DNA from: Thuidium tamariscinum
Taxonomy: Eukaryota; Streptophyta; Bryopsida; Hypnales; Thuidiaceae
Direction of reading: 5' to 3'
Assembly: GCA_947034885.2 (NCBI GenBank)
Contig: OX344752.2
Span: 28,028,386 to 28,092,385 of the forward strand
Length of the DNA stretch: 64,000 nt
Part shown: in pieces, positions 25,690 through 36,755 of the stretch
How positions within the stretch are numbered: position 1 is the first letter of the stretch
How the letters are laid out: each line of letters starts with the position of its first letter
Notes under the pieces: generated by a model
The model's input: the letters and a program-made list of their open reading frames with translations, nothing else
What the model was told of the DNA's origin: nothing
Databases searched by the model: none
Position numbers and translations under genes: made by a program

Positions 25690-26755
25690 TTGCAAGTATT
25701 TGTTTCATTCTACAAAAAAACCTTGAAATCAAAACTAAGTGCATGTACTACTAAACTATTCCATTTATTAATTTTGATTAATTGTTGAGCAAGTGATCTA
25801 GAATCCAAATCAAGTGCTTGTATCCACTCTCTATATTGCATATCACTTGTTCAATGGTCAACTATCAAAATCAATAAATGAAGTCTTTTCAGAGGTACAT
25901 TTACTATTTCCAATTTATAGTTTTTTAGTAGGATGCCAAGGATAATTTTTTTCTTTTTATTCCTACATGAACTAAATTCCAAACCTTATACCAAAACAGA
26001 AAAGCATCCAATGACTATACTAGTCACATTTTTGAAGAATAGAAAATTTGTTTGAAGATACTTTATTTGTTTTTTATAGCTTGAAATCTTCATACTCTAT
26101 ACAATCAACTCCTAAATCCTTGTGAATTAAGAGCAAACTTCCTTATTGTGTCAGAATGAAAAACAAATTTTCTAATTTTGTAAAAGCAAGTTTTCCTTAT
26201 TGTTTTTGTCAAGTTTTGTAATGTTTGCAATCTTATGTAAGTAAGAAGAAACTAGATGATAGAAGACACTTTCAACTACATTCTTGTCTAATTAAATGTA
26301 ATACAAAAGAAATTTAGATCCAATGTTAATCTCTATAGGATTGGAACTCATTTTTGGAAAAAATAGTGAAAATTTGTCACTTTGGGAGGCAATGAGAAAA
26401 AAATGAAAAAAAAATCTCTTATATTGAAATTCAACTATACAAACTCTTACTACCTTTGTTTCCAAATGATCATTTTTATTCTTGAAGATTCAATCAATAG
26501 ATAGCAATTTTTTTGAAATGCTTAGAAATAAGTTGTAATAATGTTATTTTTAGCCTTCATCCTTAAAGTCCTATTGTTCCTTCAATAGAAAAAATTGATT
26601 TTTGGTAGGCTCCTATTAGGTCTCAATATTCATAATTCTTTTTGAAACTTTTTGTGAAGATAAAAAATACATTAGCTTTTTGGAAATATGATTTTAAATT
26701 CAATTAGTGCTAGGGAAAAAAAGTTGTGTCACAAACAACCCTTTTTAAGGAAGAG
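25690..26755. other. AT-rich non-coding DNA
   Basis: No gene is seen. The segment at 26445-26480 (ACTACCTTTGTTTCCAAATG) weakly resembles a Stowaway end, with no partner. Confidence 0.4.
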
Positions 26756-26759
26756 TGGA

Positions 26760-27473
26760 GAGAATCACGCACACAGATAAAAAAGAAAACCCATTAAATT
26801 AAGTTTTTTTTCATAGATTGTAATTTTATCTATATCAAATGCATTAGTTCATTACATTTGGATTTTTTGTGTGAAAGTTGTGGACAATCTTATTTTAGGG
26901 ACAATTAGAGCATCTTCTTGAAAAAATAACTAGTGGGATTCATTTCAAAACTTAAATTATCCATATTTTTTTTTTAATTTAGAAGGTTAAAATTTATTGT
27001 TAGAAAAATCTTACCATTGAAATCATTGGGTTCCAATTCCATCTTGGAGCCATTAACAATTTAGATTTTCCTTCAATCTTGAACCTACTTCTACCTACAC
27101 CCTCAACCAAAAAGACATAATGTATCTTCTTCAAATTTCCAATGGCAAATTCTTGGTAGGTTTAAGCAAATCTTAATACCTTATAAAGTAAGATCTTGTA
27201 GATATGTAACAAATTTACATATTTGTTGCATTTTCTAATTTCAAAAATTTGAACGCAAGAAGTATTCAAAAATTGATTAAGGAAATGAAGTCTAATAGAA
27301 AAAGAGAGCATATATAATCTTTTTCCAATGAAAAGAAGAGAAAAGATGGAAAAAACATTTTTTTGGACATAGTCTTTAATCTACACACACAATGACACAA
27401 ATAGGATTTGGGGATTTCTTTTCAAATTTTTATCTTTAGAAATTTTGACAATAAAAGGTTCAAACTACTGTGA
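26760..27473 (+). repeat. Dispersed repeat B, copy 1
   Basis: Shares a long series of words, in the same order, with 39100-39960: TTCATAGATTGTAATTTT / TTCATAGATTATCATTTT, TTCCAATTCCATCTTGGAG / TTTCAATTCCATCTTAGAA, GTTGCATTTTCTAATTT / GTTGTATTTTCTATTTT, GTCTAATAGAAAAAG / GTCCAATAGAAAAAG, AATCTTTTTCCAATGAAA / AATCCTTTTCCATTGAAA. The second copy carries about 190 bp extra. Non-coding; probably part of a transposon related to family A. Confidence 0.6.
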
Positions 27474-27477
27474 TTAA

Positions 27478-28172
27478 TCCCTAAAGGTCCAAACACCATT
27501 TTTGGCAATATAGTGATTTTGGACAGCTCCCTATGGCTGGATTGTTTTTTTCTTTGAAATTTTCATACTACATGTGATTGTGGAGTAGCTTCAAGGTACA
27601 ACAATTTTCATGACTTTTGACTTCATGGTTAAAAAAAAATTATTGCATGATATGTCATTTTCACCATTTGGTAGGTAGCCCAGGCAATTCATAAAACTTC
27701 TTCAAAAATAATTTTTAAAAATGTAAAAATTTGAAATTGATTCTGTAGAATTATATGTACATCATAGGCTTTGAATCATTCCATTTTGATTAATGAGAAG
27801 AAAGTTATGAGGAGTCTTAGTTTGTGGATAGGTATGGTTTTCATAGATTGCTTAGCTATCCATAAATTCAAATTCCTCATAACTTTCATCTCATTGATCA
27901 AATTGGAAAAATTCAAAACCTCTTACATATATAAAATTTTAGAGAATAAATTTCAAAATTTTTAATCTTAAAAAAATGATATTAAAAGAAGTTTTATAAG
28001 CTACCTAGGTTGCCTAGTAAATGATGAAAATGACATATCATGCAATAATTTTTCTTAACCATAAAGTCAAAAGTCATGAAAATTATTACACCTTTAAGCT
28101 ACTCCTTGGTCACATGTTGTGTAAAAATTTCGAAGACAAAAAATAAAAATTCCAGCCATAGTGAGCTCCAAA
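27478..28172. mobile_element. Foldback made of two head-to-head half copies of family A
   Basis: The left arm 27478-27830 and right arm 27857-28172 are inverted copies (for example TTATTGCATGATATGTCATTTTC-like segments at about 27641 and, reversed, about 28031; TATGGCTGGA at both outer ends). Both arms match the first ~350 bp of the full-length family A copies at 33762-34693 and 54009-54944. The left outer end keeps TTAA followed by TCCCTAAAGG; the right outer end lacks the last ~35 bp and stops where an inverted gag fragment begins. The loop is ~26 bp. Confidence 0.75.
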
Positions 28173-28385
28173 TTGGTATGTTGCTAAAAAATTCCTTGAA
28201 GGTATCCCAAGTCCAAACCAAATCAATGCCTTGGTTTTCACAATCTTTTTTCAAGGTATCAAACCAAATACAAGCTTTGTCCTTAAGCAAAATGACAGAG
28301 GCCTTAATTTTATCACTTTGTCTATAATCTTCTAAAAACATTTCTTCTAAAATTGAACCTCTAATTGTCAATGCATCAGGATATG
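28173..28385 (-). pseudogene. Inverted fragment of Ty3/gypsy gag (N-terminal part)
   Basis: The minus strand from about 28371 reads ILEEMFLEDYRQSDKIKAS, LLKDKACIWFDTL and TWDTFKEFF, the recognisable centre of a plant Ty3/gypsy Gag (helix, aromatic pair after A-x-x-W, then TWxxFKxxF). The rest of Gag continues on the plus strand from 28392 (RQGNILVSKYKSKYDEHC). This ~200-bp block is therefore inverted relative to the remainder of its own gene. Its downstream edge coincides with the truncated arm of the foldback at 28172. Not functional. Confidence 0.7.
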
Positions 28386-28803
28386 TATTAGTTTAGACAA
28401 GGAAACATATTAGTGTCCAAGTATAAGTCTAAGTATGATGAACATTGTGCCTATCTTCCTTTTTGGAGTGAGGGTGATAGAGTTGAGTATTTTTTAGAAA
28501 ATTTAAAGAATTCTATCAAATTCATAGTAAGTGCATATGCACCTAATGTTTTGAGTGAAGTATATCAATTAGCTAGAAATTTTGAGCGACAAAAGATAGC
28601 AAATGAAAAGAATAACAATCGATTTAGTAGAAGACCTACAAGTTCCAGTACAAAATCTGGTTTTCTTAGGACTCATTGTAGAGAGAGCCAAGATAATAAG
28701 CCCCCAAAGTTTAATTTTTTGAGTGACAAGGAAGGAACATTTTAGAAAGGGGCTCTATTTCAATTGTCACAAACTTGGGCATCTATCTTTAAGTTGCTCT
28801 AAA
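28386..28803 (+). pseudogene. Gag C-terminal part and zinc knuckle
   Basis: From about 28392 the frame gives a capsid C-terminal segment (YKSKYDEHCAYLPFW, then APNVLSEVYQLARNFER) typical of plant Ty3/gypsy Gag, followed by a basic, serine-rich linker. After a shift of frame near 28740 the CCHC knuckle appears as YFNCHKLGHLSLSC. The first cysteine of the C-x2-C-x4-H-x4-C pattern is replaced by tyrosine, so the knuckle could not bind zinc normally. Gag would package element RNA into virus-like particles; this copy is broken on both sides. Confidence 0.8.
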
Positions 28804-29380
28804 ACCAAGAGGTGTGAAACTACAACTTTAGCGGTAGAAGGTGGAGCTAAAAAGATCAAGGACAAAGACAAGGAGATTCAAGTTTTAGCTATTGTGATGA
28901 ATATGGAGGTGGACAATGAACCAATAGTGGTTCAAATTAAGGGTTGTATCAATTCTAACCATCCTACTATGATTTTAATTGATTTGGATCAATCCATAAT
29001 ATGATCTTAGAAAATTTTGCAAAAAAAGTAGGACTTCTCTTTATTCCAGTAGTACCTTGCTCAGTATTGCTACCCAATGAGGGTACTTGTTCAATTGATC
29101 ACCACATTGTTAATGCATCTGTGAGTATTCAAGGAGTTGAAACTAATGTAGATTTTGAAGTCTGGAATGGAGTTTGCTATGATGTGATCTTGGAGATGGC
29201 ATGGTTGCGTCAAGTGGACACTTGGATAACTTACAAGGAGGGAGCTGTCTATAGAAAGCTTCAAGAGAGTAAACCTTTCATCATTAAAGATAAAAGATCA
29301 TTGCCTAATGTTCCTCTACTTTCTCATTTGCAAATGAAAAGGTCCATTAGGAAGAACCATGAAGTATATATTTGATACAG
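28804..29380 (+). pseudogene. Aspartic protease domain, inactive
   Basis: The retropepsin-like segment reads HPTMILIDLDQS, a stop or shift, ENFAKKVGLLF, then SIQGVETNVDFEV and YDVILEMAWLRQVD, which matches the order expected around the active site of Ty3/gypsy proteases. The catalytic D-S/T-G is D-L-D (GAT TTG GAT at 28981-28989). Both changed codons are one transition away from TCG and GGT, as expected from cytosine deamination. The frame changes around 28990. In life this enzyme cuts the Gag-Pol polyprotein. Confidence 0.8.
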
Positions 29381-30340
29381 ATGAATGAGGTATATGATGA
29401 GAGGAAAGAAAATGAATTCTCAACTAATGTCAAGTCATTTTTTAAGGAATTTGAGGATGTATTTTGAAATGAATTAGAAGATTTGCCACCTACTAGAGAA
29501 GTTGACCATGCTATAGACTTGGTAGCCAATGCGGCTCTAGTAGCTAAAGCACCCTATTGGCATTCTTTAGCTCAAAACATTGAATTAGAGAATTAATTGA
29601 ATGATTTGTTGAATAAAGGCTATATTAGACCAATTAAATCTCCTTGGGGTGCACCTATCCTCTTTGTGAAAAAAAAAGTCGGAACGTTGAGACTTTGTGT
29701 GGATTATGGAAGATTAAATAAACTAACCATTCAAAATAAGTACCCTTTATCAAGGATTGATGATATGTTTGACCATCTACATGGAGCAAAGTTATTTTCT
29801 AAGATAGATTTGAAGACTAGCTATCATCATATTAGAATCAGAGAAATAGATATTGCAAAGACTACATTTTGATCTCGATTAGGCCACTATGAGTACATTG
29901 TAATGCCTTTTGGACTTACAAATGCTCCTACTACATTTATGACTTTGATGAATTCTTTATTTTGTCAGCACTTGGGAAAATTTGTGCTTGTGTTTATGGA
30001 TGATATATTGATATTTTCTAAGACCGTGGAAGAATACAAAGACCATTTGAGAAAGCGTTTGCAATTGTGAGAGATAATAAACTTTTTACTAAAATGAGCA
30101 AATGTGAGTTTTTTAAAATCCCAAATTGATTATTTTGGTTATCTTTTTTTTGAAGATGGAGTTTGGGTTGACCCTAAAGAGGTCAAAGTAATTAAGGATT
30201 GGATGATACCCAAAGATAAGTCTAAAGTAAGAACTCTCTTAGGTCTTGTTAGTTATTGTAGACGATTTGTTAAAGGATTCTCTAAAGTAGCTGCCCCTAT
30301 GACTACTTTATTAAAAGAAAAGTCTAATTCGATTGTTTGA
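29381..30340 (+). pseudogene. Reverse transcriptase domain
   Basis: One frame can be followed from 29381 to 30338, interrupted by stops at 29464-29466 (TGA), 29594-29596 (TAA), 29870-29872 (TGA) and two more near 30070-30095. Motifs in order are [61 protein letters not shown] (first catalytic Asp), HYEYIVMPFGLTNAP, VFMDDILIFSK (FMDD at 29993-30004, usually Y-x-D-D), and the connection region LGLVSYCRRFVKGFSKVAAP. Both active-site aspartates remain, but the stops make it dead. The stop after KTTF sits where the family has arginine (CGA to TGA). Confidence 0.9.
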
Positions 30341-30800
30341 AATGATGAATGTGATTTGAATTTTTTTGCTTTAAATTAGCTTTAACTCATGCGCCTATCT
30401 CGACTATTCTTGATCCTCTAAAAGGAAATATAGTCTTATACACTGATGCTAATGATTTAGCAATTGGAATTGTATTGATGCAAAATAAAAGGGTAATTGC
30501 ATTTGAATCTCGAGAGTTAAATCCTACAGAGTTAAATTATCTAACCCATGAAATGGAATTATTAGTAGTTGTTCATGCCTTAAAAGTTTAGAGACACTAT
30601 TTATTAGGAGTAAATTTTAAGATTGAAACTGATCCTTAGTCGTTAAGGTACTTGTCAATCCAACCAAATTTAAGTAGAAGACAATGTAGGTGGATGAAAT
30701 TGATGCAAGAATTTGATTTTGAGATTGAATAAATCAAGAATAATGTTGTTGATATTCTTTCTAAACGACTTAGCAAATACAATCTCATGTATTAGAAATT
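30341..30800 (+). pseudogene. RNase H domain
   Basis: Follows the reverse transcriptase after a frame change. LYTDANDLAIGIVLMQ carries the first catalytic Asp at 30445-30447; then FESRELNPTELNYLTHEMELLVVVHALK, a stop in the tryptophan position before RHYLL, ETDP, stop, SLRYL, and EFDFEIE, stop, IKNNVVDILS. The ordering and spacing match Ty3/gypsy RNase H, which removes the RNA template strand during reverse transcription. At least three in-frame stops. Confidence 0.85.
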
Positions 30801-30850
30801 CTTTGATAAATGAGATTAAAATACATTATGTCAAGGATGAAGCTTTTTAA

Positions 30851-31580
30851 TATCCATTTGAAAGCTTGAATAAGGAATCTAGATCAATAGAAGAAATAGA
30901 GAAGTTCAAAGTGTATGGTTTAGAAAAAGGTGTCTTATATTATAATGGAAGAGTCTACATTCCCAAACAAGGGACATTTAGACTCAATGTCATACATGAT
31001 CTTCATGATATACCTATTGTAGATCATCCAAAATTCCAAAAGACCTATATAGCTATTAAACACCACTATTATTGGCAAGGGATGAAAAAGGACATAAAAG
31101 AGTATGTAGAAAGGTGTTTGAAGTGTCAAATTTCAAAGATTGAACAAATAAAAAATCCTAGATTCTTACAACCTCTTAGAGTTTAAAATTTAAAATGGAA
31201 ATCTATTTCTATGAATTTTATTGTAAGCCTATCTAGAACTCCAAGAGGTTATGATCGATAGCATCTTTGTCGTGGTAGACCGATTAACGAAACCTGCTCG
31301 ATTTATTCCTACATATACTATTGTTATTGTTTCAAGTATAGCTCAACTATTCATGATACATATTTTGGGGAATCATGGCTTACCTTCAAAGATAATAAGT
31401 GATAGAGATTGTAAGCTTATAAGTGAATTTTGGTCATCTCTTTTTAAATTGTATGGAACTAAAATTCGATTAAGTACAATTTATCATCATGAGACTGATG
31501 GTCAAATGGAATGAACTAATCGAACTCTTGAAGATATGCTTAGGATGTATATTGGTAAGTAGCAACATTTATGGGATAAG
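30851..31580 (+). pseudogene. Integrase: zinc finger and catalytic core
   Basis: The HHCC finger is intact: HDLHDIPIVDH ... ERCLKC (frame from 30866). The core follows a stop at 31183: WKSISMNFIVSL, where the first catalytic Asp of the D-D-E triad is Asn (AAT at 31214-31216). After a one-base shift at about 31250 come IFVVVDRLTKPARFIP, GLPSKIISDRD (second Asp, GAT at 31401) and HHETDGQME (Glu at 31509-31511), immediately followed by TGA where the family has an arginine. Loss of the first aspartate would by itself abolish strand transfer. Confidence 0.9.
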
Positions 31581-32250
31581 TAGCTATACTTAGTAAATTT
31601 TTCTTATAACAATATAACTCAGTGTTAGTCCATTCTTTGCTTTGTATGGTCAAGAATGTAGGACTCCAATTTCATTATCAACACCTAATTCAAAGTTGAA
31701 AGTGTTAATCAAATGATAAGAGATATGAATGAAGTCATTGAATCTATAAAGTTGAATATGAAAAGTGCTCAAGATAGAGCAAAACATTATGTTGATGAAA
31801 AACGAATTCATTGTGAGTTTGAAATAGAAGATAAAGTATTCTTGAAAGTACACCTCAATGGTCAAGTTTGAAGCTTGGAAAGGCAAGGAAGTTGTCTCCT
31901 TGATTTGTGGTCTATTTGAAATTATTAAACAAATAGGGCCAATAGCTTATGAATTGAATTTGCCTAGCAATTGGAAAATTCACAATGTTTTTTATGTGAG
32001 TTTATTGAGGAAATATGTTTCTAATCCTATCCATGTTCTACCTTAATTTCCAAAAGGTGCTCATGAAGGAGCTTTCCAAGCTGATTCAGAGCGGATACTA
32101 AAAGTTGATATGCAACATCTACGAAATAAATCATTTTGAAGGTTGTTGATAAAGTGAAAAGATTATCTAGAAGATGAGGCTTCTTGGGAAGAGGGATTGA
32201 TTTTCAAAATGATTATCCTAATTTTGTCATTGAAGGCAATGATTGATTTT
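31581..32250 (+). pseudogene. Integrase C-terminal region with chromodomain-like tail
   Basis: Pieces in three frames: YGQ-like/TPISL segment near 31650, KVFLKV near 31835, GPIAYELNLPSNWKIHNVFYVSLLRKYVSNP (31936-32031), and near the end a tail reading K, stop, KDYLEDEASWEE (32152-32190). The last is the shape of the chromodomain found at the integrase end of plant chromoviruses (W-x-x-Y-x-x-x-E-x-x-W-E); the first tryptophan is TGA. The tail ends before the polypurine tract. In active relatives this domain steers insertion toward particular chromatin. Confidence 0.75.
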
Positions 32251-32260
32251 AAGAGGGGGA
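32251..32260 (+). promoter_or_regulatory. Polypurine tract
   Basis: AAGAGGGGGA directly upstream of the LTR start, three bases before TGTCAG. It is the expected plus-strand primer of LTR retrotransposons. Confidence 0.8.
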
Positions 32261-32263
32261 CTA

Positions 32264-32903
32264 TGTCAGAACCCTTGTCACAATCTTGAATGGCTAAATG
32301 CATTGATAGATGATAAAAATGATGATTGGATGATGACTTTTGTCATGATCATGATGGAATGTGCACTATTGGATAAGTAGAGATTGTTCGGAGATAGATA
32401 TCTCCAAATGATGGATTTGAGCATTAGAGTTAGACAACTCCACTTGGAGGACAAAGCAGTGAACTGTCTAAAGATAAATGGATGCAAGCGATGGACCTAA
32501 GTACTACAACTTCACTTTGATGACTAGTACACTAGATGAACACAAGTGCATTGGAACTTGAAGTTAGAATGATAACTCCAAGCAGAAGATGATGATTTAG
32601 AATAAGAGATAAGATATAATTGGAGAAGAAAACTAGGATTTTTATTTTAGTGCATGGTTCAAGATAGGACCTATGATAGAAAGTGAAAGATAGAAGAGAA
32701 CTTTTAGTCTATTTTTAAGACTAATAGTCTTGAATCTCCATTATATAAGGAAGCTCAGTGGTGAGGAGACTTTCTCTTTTTGGAGTTCTCTCTCTATGCT
32801 CAGGTGGTTTGAGCTTTTATGAAATATATATTTGTTAATAAATATATTTTGTGTTTCTATTTAGGCATTGTTGTAGGAGGTATGTAACATGTAGGATTTA
32901 ACA
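32264..32903 (+). repeat. 3' LTR of the Ty3/gypsy element
   Basis: Starts TGTCAGAACCC straight after the polypurine tract. It contains a TATA box (TTATATAAGG, 32741-32750) and a polyadenylation-like AATAAA at 32837-32842, in the order expected for U3, R and U5. No second LTR exists in the window for comparison, so the right end (…GGATTTAACA at 32903) is only a proposal. Confidence 0.6.
32741..32750 (+). promoter_or_regulatory. TATA box of the LTR promoter
   Basis: TTATATAAGG about 90 bp before an AATAAA signal, within the 3' LTR. Position and sequence fit an LTR core promoter. Confidence 0.6.
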
Positions 32904-33182
32904 TCTTCTATTTCTAGATATTCTAAGAGCACTCTAAATCACGCTAATTTGGCACGTCAAGATGGTAGCAATGCCAATGCAACGCATGCCAAGGCAAAAG
33001 ATTAGCTAGCCACTTGGTATTTTGAAGGTCACATGGCCAAATGGAGAGCCTTATGAGGGCATCTTATGTAGGAATTACACAACTTCCAAGGTACAAAAAG
33101 CACAATTTAATGTTGTAGCAAGCCCCCAAAGGCTACAATTGCAACAAGACAAGTGTTTAGTAGAAATAAATGTGGCCCCATA

Positions 33183-33482
33183 TAAAGTAGGAGGTCCATA
33201 AACCAACCATCTAAATATTGGAATTGAATTTTGGGAAGGTGAAACATCTTGAAATATTTTTCAATAAATTATCCTTGAAAGACAAGATGAATGGGCATCT
33301 AACCCAAGTTGTTTCATATTTTTTGGAGCTTTGTGAAATTAGTTACAAATTTCTAAAGCTGAAAAAAAGTGGTCATTTGTGGTCATTAAAAGCGACCACT
33401 TTGGTACATTGAAGAAAGCAAAATGTACCTTTTAATCATATTGACTATTAATGTTGTGTTGGACTTTAAGCCTCCTACCTTA
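33183..33482. mobile_element. MITE family C, ~300 bp copy
   Basis: The left end TAAAGTAGGAGGTCCATAAA and right end (read in reverse TAAGGTAGGAGGCTTAAAG) form inverted repeats. The left ~185 bp recurs at 38031-38215 with about 85% identity by eye, and both ends recur in the 86-bp element at 49801-49886. No coding capacity. Confidence 0.6.
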
Positions 33483-33761
33483 GTCTTGTCCCCTACACTC
33501 CAATAGTCACAAAGACTAGGTTCTTCAACCATACATGCTGAGTGTGAGGTTGGTACCCTATTCAACGTGTGCAAGGTGGGTATGCTCTAAGAACATCCCC
33601 ACGCCAACCTCATTAGAGAGGGGCACCATAGAGGGTTTGGCGTAGGGTTGTTGTTCACCCTAGTCCATGTCACCTTCTTCTTTCCGATGTTAAGGCACGC
33701 CAAGACAAAACTCCAACACAACAAGTGAGCTACACAAGTCCCAAAATCTCATTTGCTCTAA

Positions 33762-34693
33762 CCCCTAAAGCCCCGAACTACGTTTTTTGGCAACATAGAA
33801 ATTTCGAGCAGCTCACTACGAATGGAGTTTTTTTCCTTGAAATTTTTACAAAACATATGTTTGAGGAGTAGCTTTAAGACCCAACAATTTTCATAACTTT
33901 TGACTACATGGTTTAAATGTTATGGCATGATATGTTGTTTCCTTTGAATTGTGGGTAGCCTGGGCAGTAAAAAAAATTCTTTAAAAATTCTTTTTTTAAG
34001 AAATAAACATTTGAAATATTCTTATTATATTTTTATCTATGTGGAAAGCTTTGAATCATTCCATTTCGATAAATAAGTCAAAATTTATAAGGAATCTCAG
34101 TCTGTAGTAGTTTGTGGGGAGTTATAGAATTTATATTCTACAAAAAAGTTTGAAATTCTTTATTTAATTCAATTTTTTATATTTTTGAAAAAGAACTAAA
34201 ATATTGGGTGAAGATTGTTTATTACAATATTATAACCATTGGAATTGTCATTTTTCATTTTTATAAATAAACTATTCACAATTAGTATTTTCAAGCATTT
34301 TCTACTTCTTTTTACTTACTATTTTTTTTCCTATATGCTGTACAATTCCAAATGATTTGAATTTGTTTGACCATATATACAACTTGAATTGTAAAATGAA
34401 TTCAAAGAGTAACCATCATTTTGAGTACTTTTTCATACAAATGTGACCTTGTGAAACGCAGTTGCCCAAATTTTTACAGGAATTAAAAAAATATTTTTGC
34501 TAATTCAAATGATAATATCTTGCAATCTACATAGTGAAAGTTTCTAAAAAATCTCCCTCATCTTTTCAAACCACCTAACTACAAGATCCTATAGTTAAAC
34601 ATGTCAAAAAATGTTTAAAAAAAATTGCACTTGTACTAGAAATCACAGTTTTGTAGTGATTTTGGTAGAAATACAGTCAAAAATCTTTAGGGG
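33762..34693 (+). mobile_element. Family A transposon, full-length copy 1 (932 bp)
   Basis: Ends are CCCCTAAAGCC and (reversed) CCCCTAAAGATTTTTG. The right flank is TTAA at 34694-34697; the left flank is CTAA, one base from TTAA. The whole length matches 54009-54944 in reverse complement, including AAAAATGACAATTCCAATGG and TTGAATTAAATAAAG-type segments. There is no transposase ORF, so this is non-autonomous. TTAA plus ends beginning CCC resembles piggyBac, which is an inference. Confidence 0.75.
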
Positions 34694-34931
34694 TTAATGC
34701 GGGCCAGATGGGGGGTTGTTACAGGGTTTTGAATTGTGAGAATACTTCTTTACTACAAATCATACCTTAGAAATGGGGTAAAAGGGATGGAGACCTTGCA
34801 GCATGGCATGCCCAAGGTGTACCAATTGCTAGTGCCATCTTCACATTTTGAAGTAGCTAGTCAAATTTTGAAAAGATTTGGTGTGCCTGGCGTGGGGCTC
34901 TCTTTGTGGCCAAACTTGCCAATTGCCCGAG

Positions 34932-35402
34932 TTAGAGCATCCCCACCACTTGGGGGACGCAGTATGAGCATTTCACCCCTCATCTAGAGACCCCGGGCCG
35001 TGTTTGGAGAAAAAGCCTCACGGAATGGGAAGACACAGCCTGGTCACTTTTCCTTATTTTATTGCAACACAAAGAATCTCCCCCCGAATTCAAATATCCT
35101 CCCATCAATGAAGTCCGGGCCCCATTCACTTTTTGAATATAAAAGTGTATCTTTTGGGAGAATTGTGTTGAATTAATGGATCCATAGCTTGAGAATTGTG
35201 CCAAATCACACAGAGAGCCACGACGACCAGTGTTCACCATTTGGCCGTCTCTTCTTCAATTTTGGCCGGGCTCGGGCATATTTTGAGCCTCTTCTTGCAT
35301 GCCATGGGGAAGTTTCTTTGACTCCACACGGCCAAATACTGAGTTTGAGGCTCTCGCCGTGTCCCGTGGGAATGCTCTCAGCCCCGCTTGGGGATGCTCT
35401 AA
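34932..35402. mobile_element. MITE with TTAGAGCATCCCC ends (471 bp)
   Basis: The left end TTAGAGCATCCCCACCAC and the right end read in reverse (TTAGAGCATCCCCAAGC) are inverted repeats; GAGCATT/GAGCATTCCC recurs just inside both ends. A TTAGAGCATC-type end is common among plant MITEs. The interior is less AT-rich than the surroundings and carries only shadow ORFs. Confidence 0.75.
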
Positions 35403-36121
35403 TCTTTTGATGAGTGATGACGGAACTGAACGGAGGAGTGCAGCCTGACGTGAAGACAGCTACCGAAATTCACATCGTGCGGATCATGGCGGTGACTTGC
35501 ATTTAAGTTGGTGCTTCACTTCACGGGGAGCCGACTCCGTCAGCCAGGGCTCCCGACACAGGCGGCAGGCAGCAATTTGAAGCCAGGAGGGGAGGGGCAC
35601 CCTGGCAGCCTGGCTGCAATGATTCCACCCCAGAACAACTTGGCCTCTGCCTGTGCTTCCAAGTTCCAAAATGAGCTTCAGACGCTCCCATGCATCTCAG
35701 TCTGTTACGTGCTCAGTGGTGGCCAAATCTTCCCAAAACTCCCATTATCTGCACTAACTTAACTTAGAAAACTGCAACGGCGGAGTTTTCAAGAGTATCC
35801 AACCCAGCTACGCCAATGAGGACCAAAGCGGGCCCAACCGCCCAAGTGCCCGCCATGTCAACCCTGAACCTCCTTCCGAGGAATAGTAAGATAATAAGTT
35901 ATGCTCCAGGGAGTCCAGTCTATAGTTAGGAAACCGTTAAAGCCCACCACATCTGACAAACAGAGGTCTGCTGCAGGGAGTCGCTGGGGCAGTTCACCAG
36001 TCTGGACGGACGGGCGGACAGAGCCTTCTGATGTCAGGAATTTGGCAGCTGCAGTCCTGATAGGACAAGCGGAACTTAATTTAAACTTGATAAGAATCTC
36101 GCCAAGCTTGGATCTAATGTA
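35403..36121. other. GC-richer unique-looking segment
   Basis: About half G+C by eye, in contrast with the AT-rich surroundings. Open frames of 60-90 codons occur on both strands (35508-35762 plus, 35484-35669 minus, 35858-36133 minus), but none has a recognisable domain and they overlap each other. It could be a remnant of a gene or of a GC-rich element; I cannot decide. Confidence 0.4.
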
Positions 36122-36508
36122 AGGGAGAAACACCCATTTCCGTCCCTGTACCTATTCCAGGTCCCTAGAGTGTCACTAAAGCTGTCCATGAGCGTCCATT
36201 AAAGTGTCTCACAAGTGTTTAACTCTAATTTGCTGACGTAGTTTGAAGACACATGTTTAATTTTCATTCACTGACAACTGATTTCAGCAGAGTTCAGTTT
36301 AGGGTACACCTATAGGACGGTTCCAGTGGTCTAGGGAGCCAACTCTTTGAAAATTTGTAGAAATTACATACTGATTCCGAAAATTTAAATTTTTTTTTGG
36401 AATATTCATGATTTTCTCTCGCTAATACTAGAAAAATATCAGTTTTAGAAAAATATGCCTCCAACCATGCTGAATTCCTTATTCGGACGGTTTTGGGTGT
36501 TTCCACTG
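36122..36508 (+). mobile_element. TA-flanked MITE, family T, copy 3
   Basis: 387 bp, flanked by TA (36120-36121 and 36509-36510). Ends AGGGAGAAACACCCA / reversed CAGTGGAAACACCCA. The closest relative in the window by eye is copy 1, sharing CACCTATAGGACGGTT and GTCTAGGGAGCCAAC. Confidence 0.85.
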
Positions 36509-36755
36509 TAGTTGGAAACTTGGAAACGCAGGCCACCTGATGAATGATGATTCCCTATTTTGGAGCCAGGCAAGTCGTTCCTACTGTAGGTTTCGGCTTC
36601 AAACCAGCCCAGTACGTGTAGCCCCACTTCCAACCAGGTTCAGATTTAGCAAGTATCTTAATAAGCTTACCCTAAGTTAGTTGCAGGGTTGGAAGTCAGA
36701 ACCGAGACATCACGAAGAGCAATCAATACTTTATTCTCCGACCCACCTTGCCGAA

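Larger units (their letters stand above)
28386..32903 (+). mobile_element. Decayed Ty3/gypsy LTR retrotransposon (internal region plus 3' LTR)
   Basis: The order gag, zinc knuckle, aspartic protease, reverse transcriptase, RNase H, integrase, chromodomain-like tail, polypurine tract, LTR is that of a chromovirus-type Ty3/gypsy element. Frames change several times (28413 frame, 28723, 29001, 29381-30340, RNase H, 30866, 31251, 31858), with many stops. The 5' LTR, primer-binding site and Gag start were not found; the 5' end is replaced by the inverted gag piece and the foldback. The right limit at 32903 is a guess based on an ...ACA end. Confidence 0.85.

Noticed and set aside
33600..33720. Possible right end of the LTR element near repeated ACGCCAA/GGCACGCC words
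   Set aside because: No TG...CA pairing or duplication with the left side could be shown; family C lies in between.
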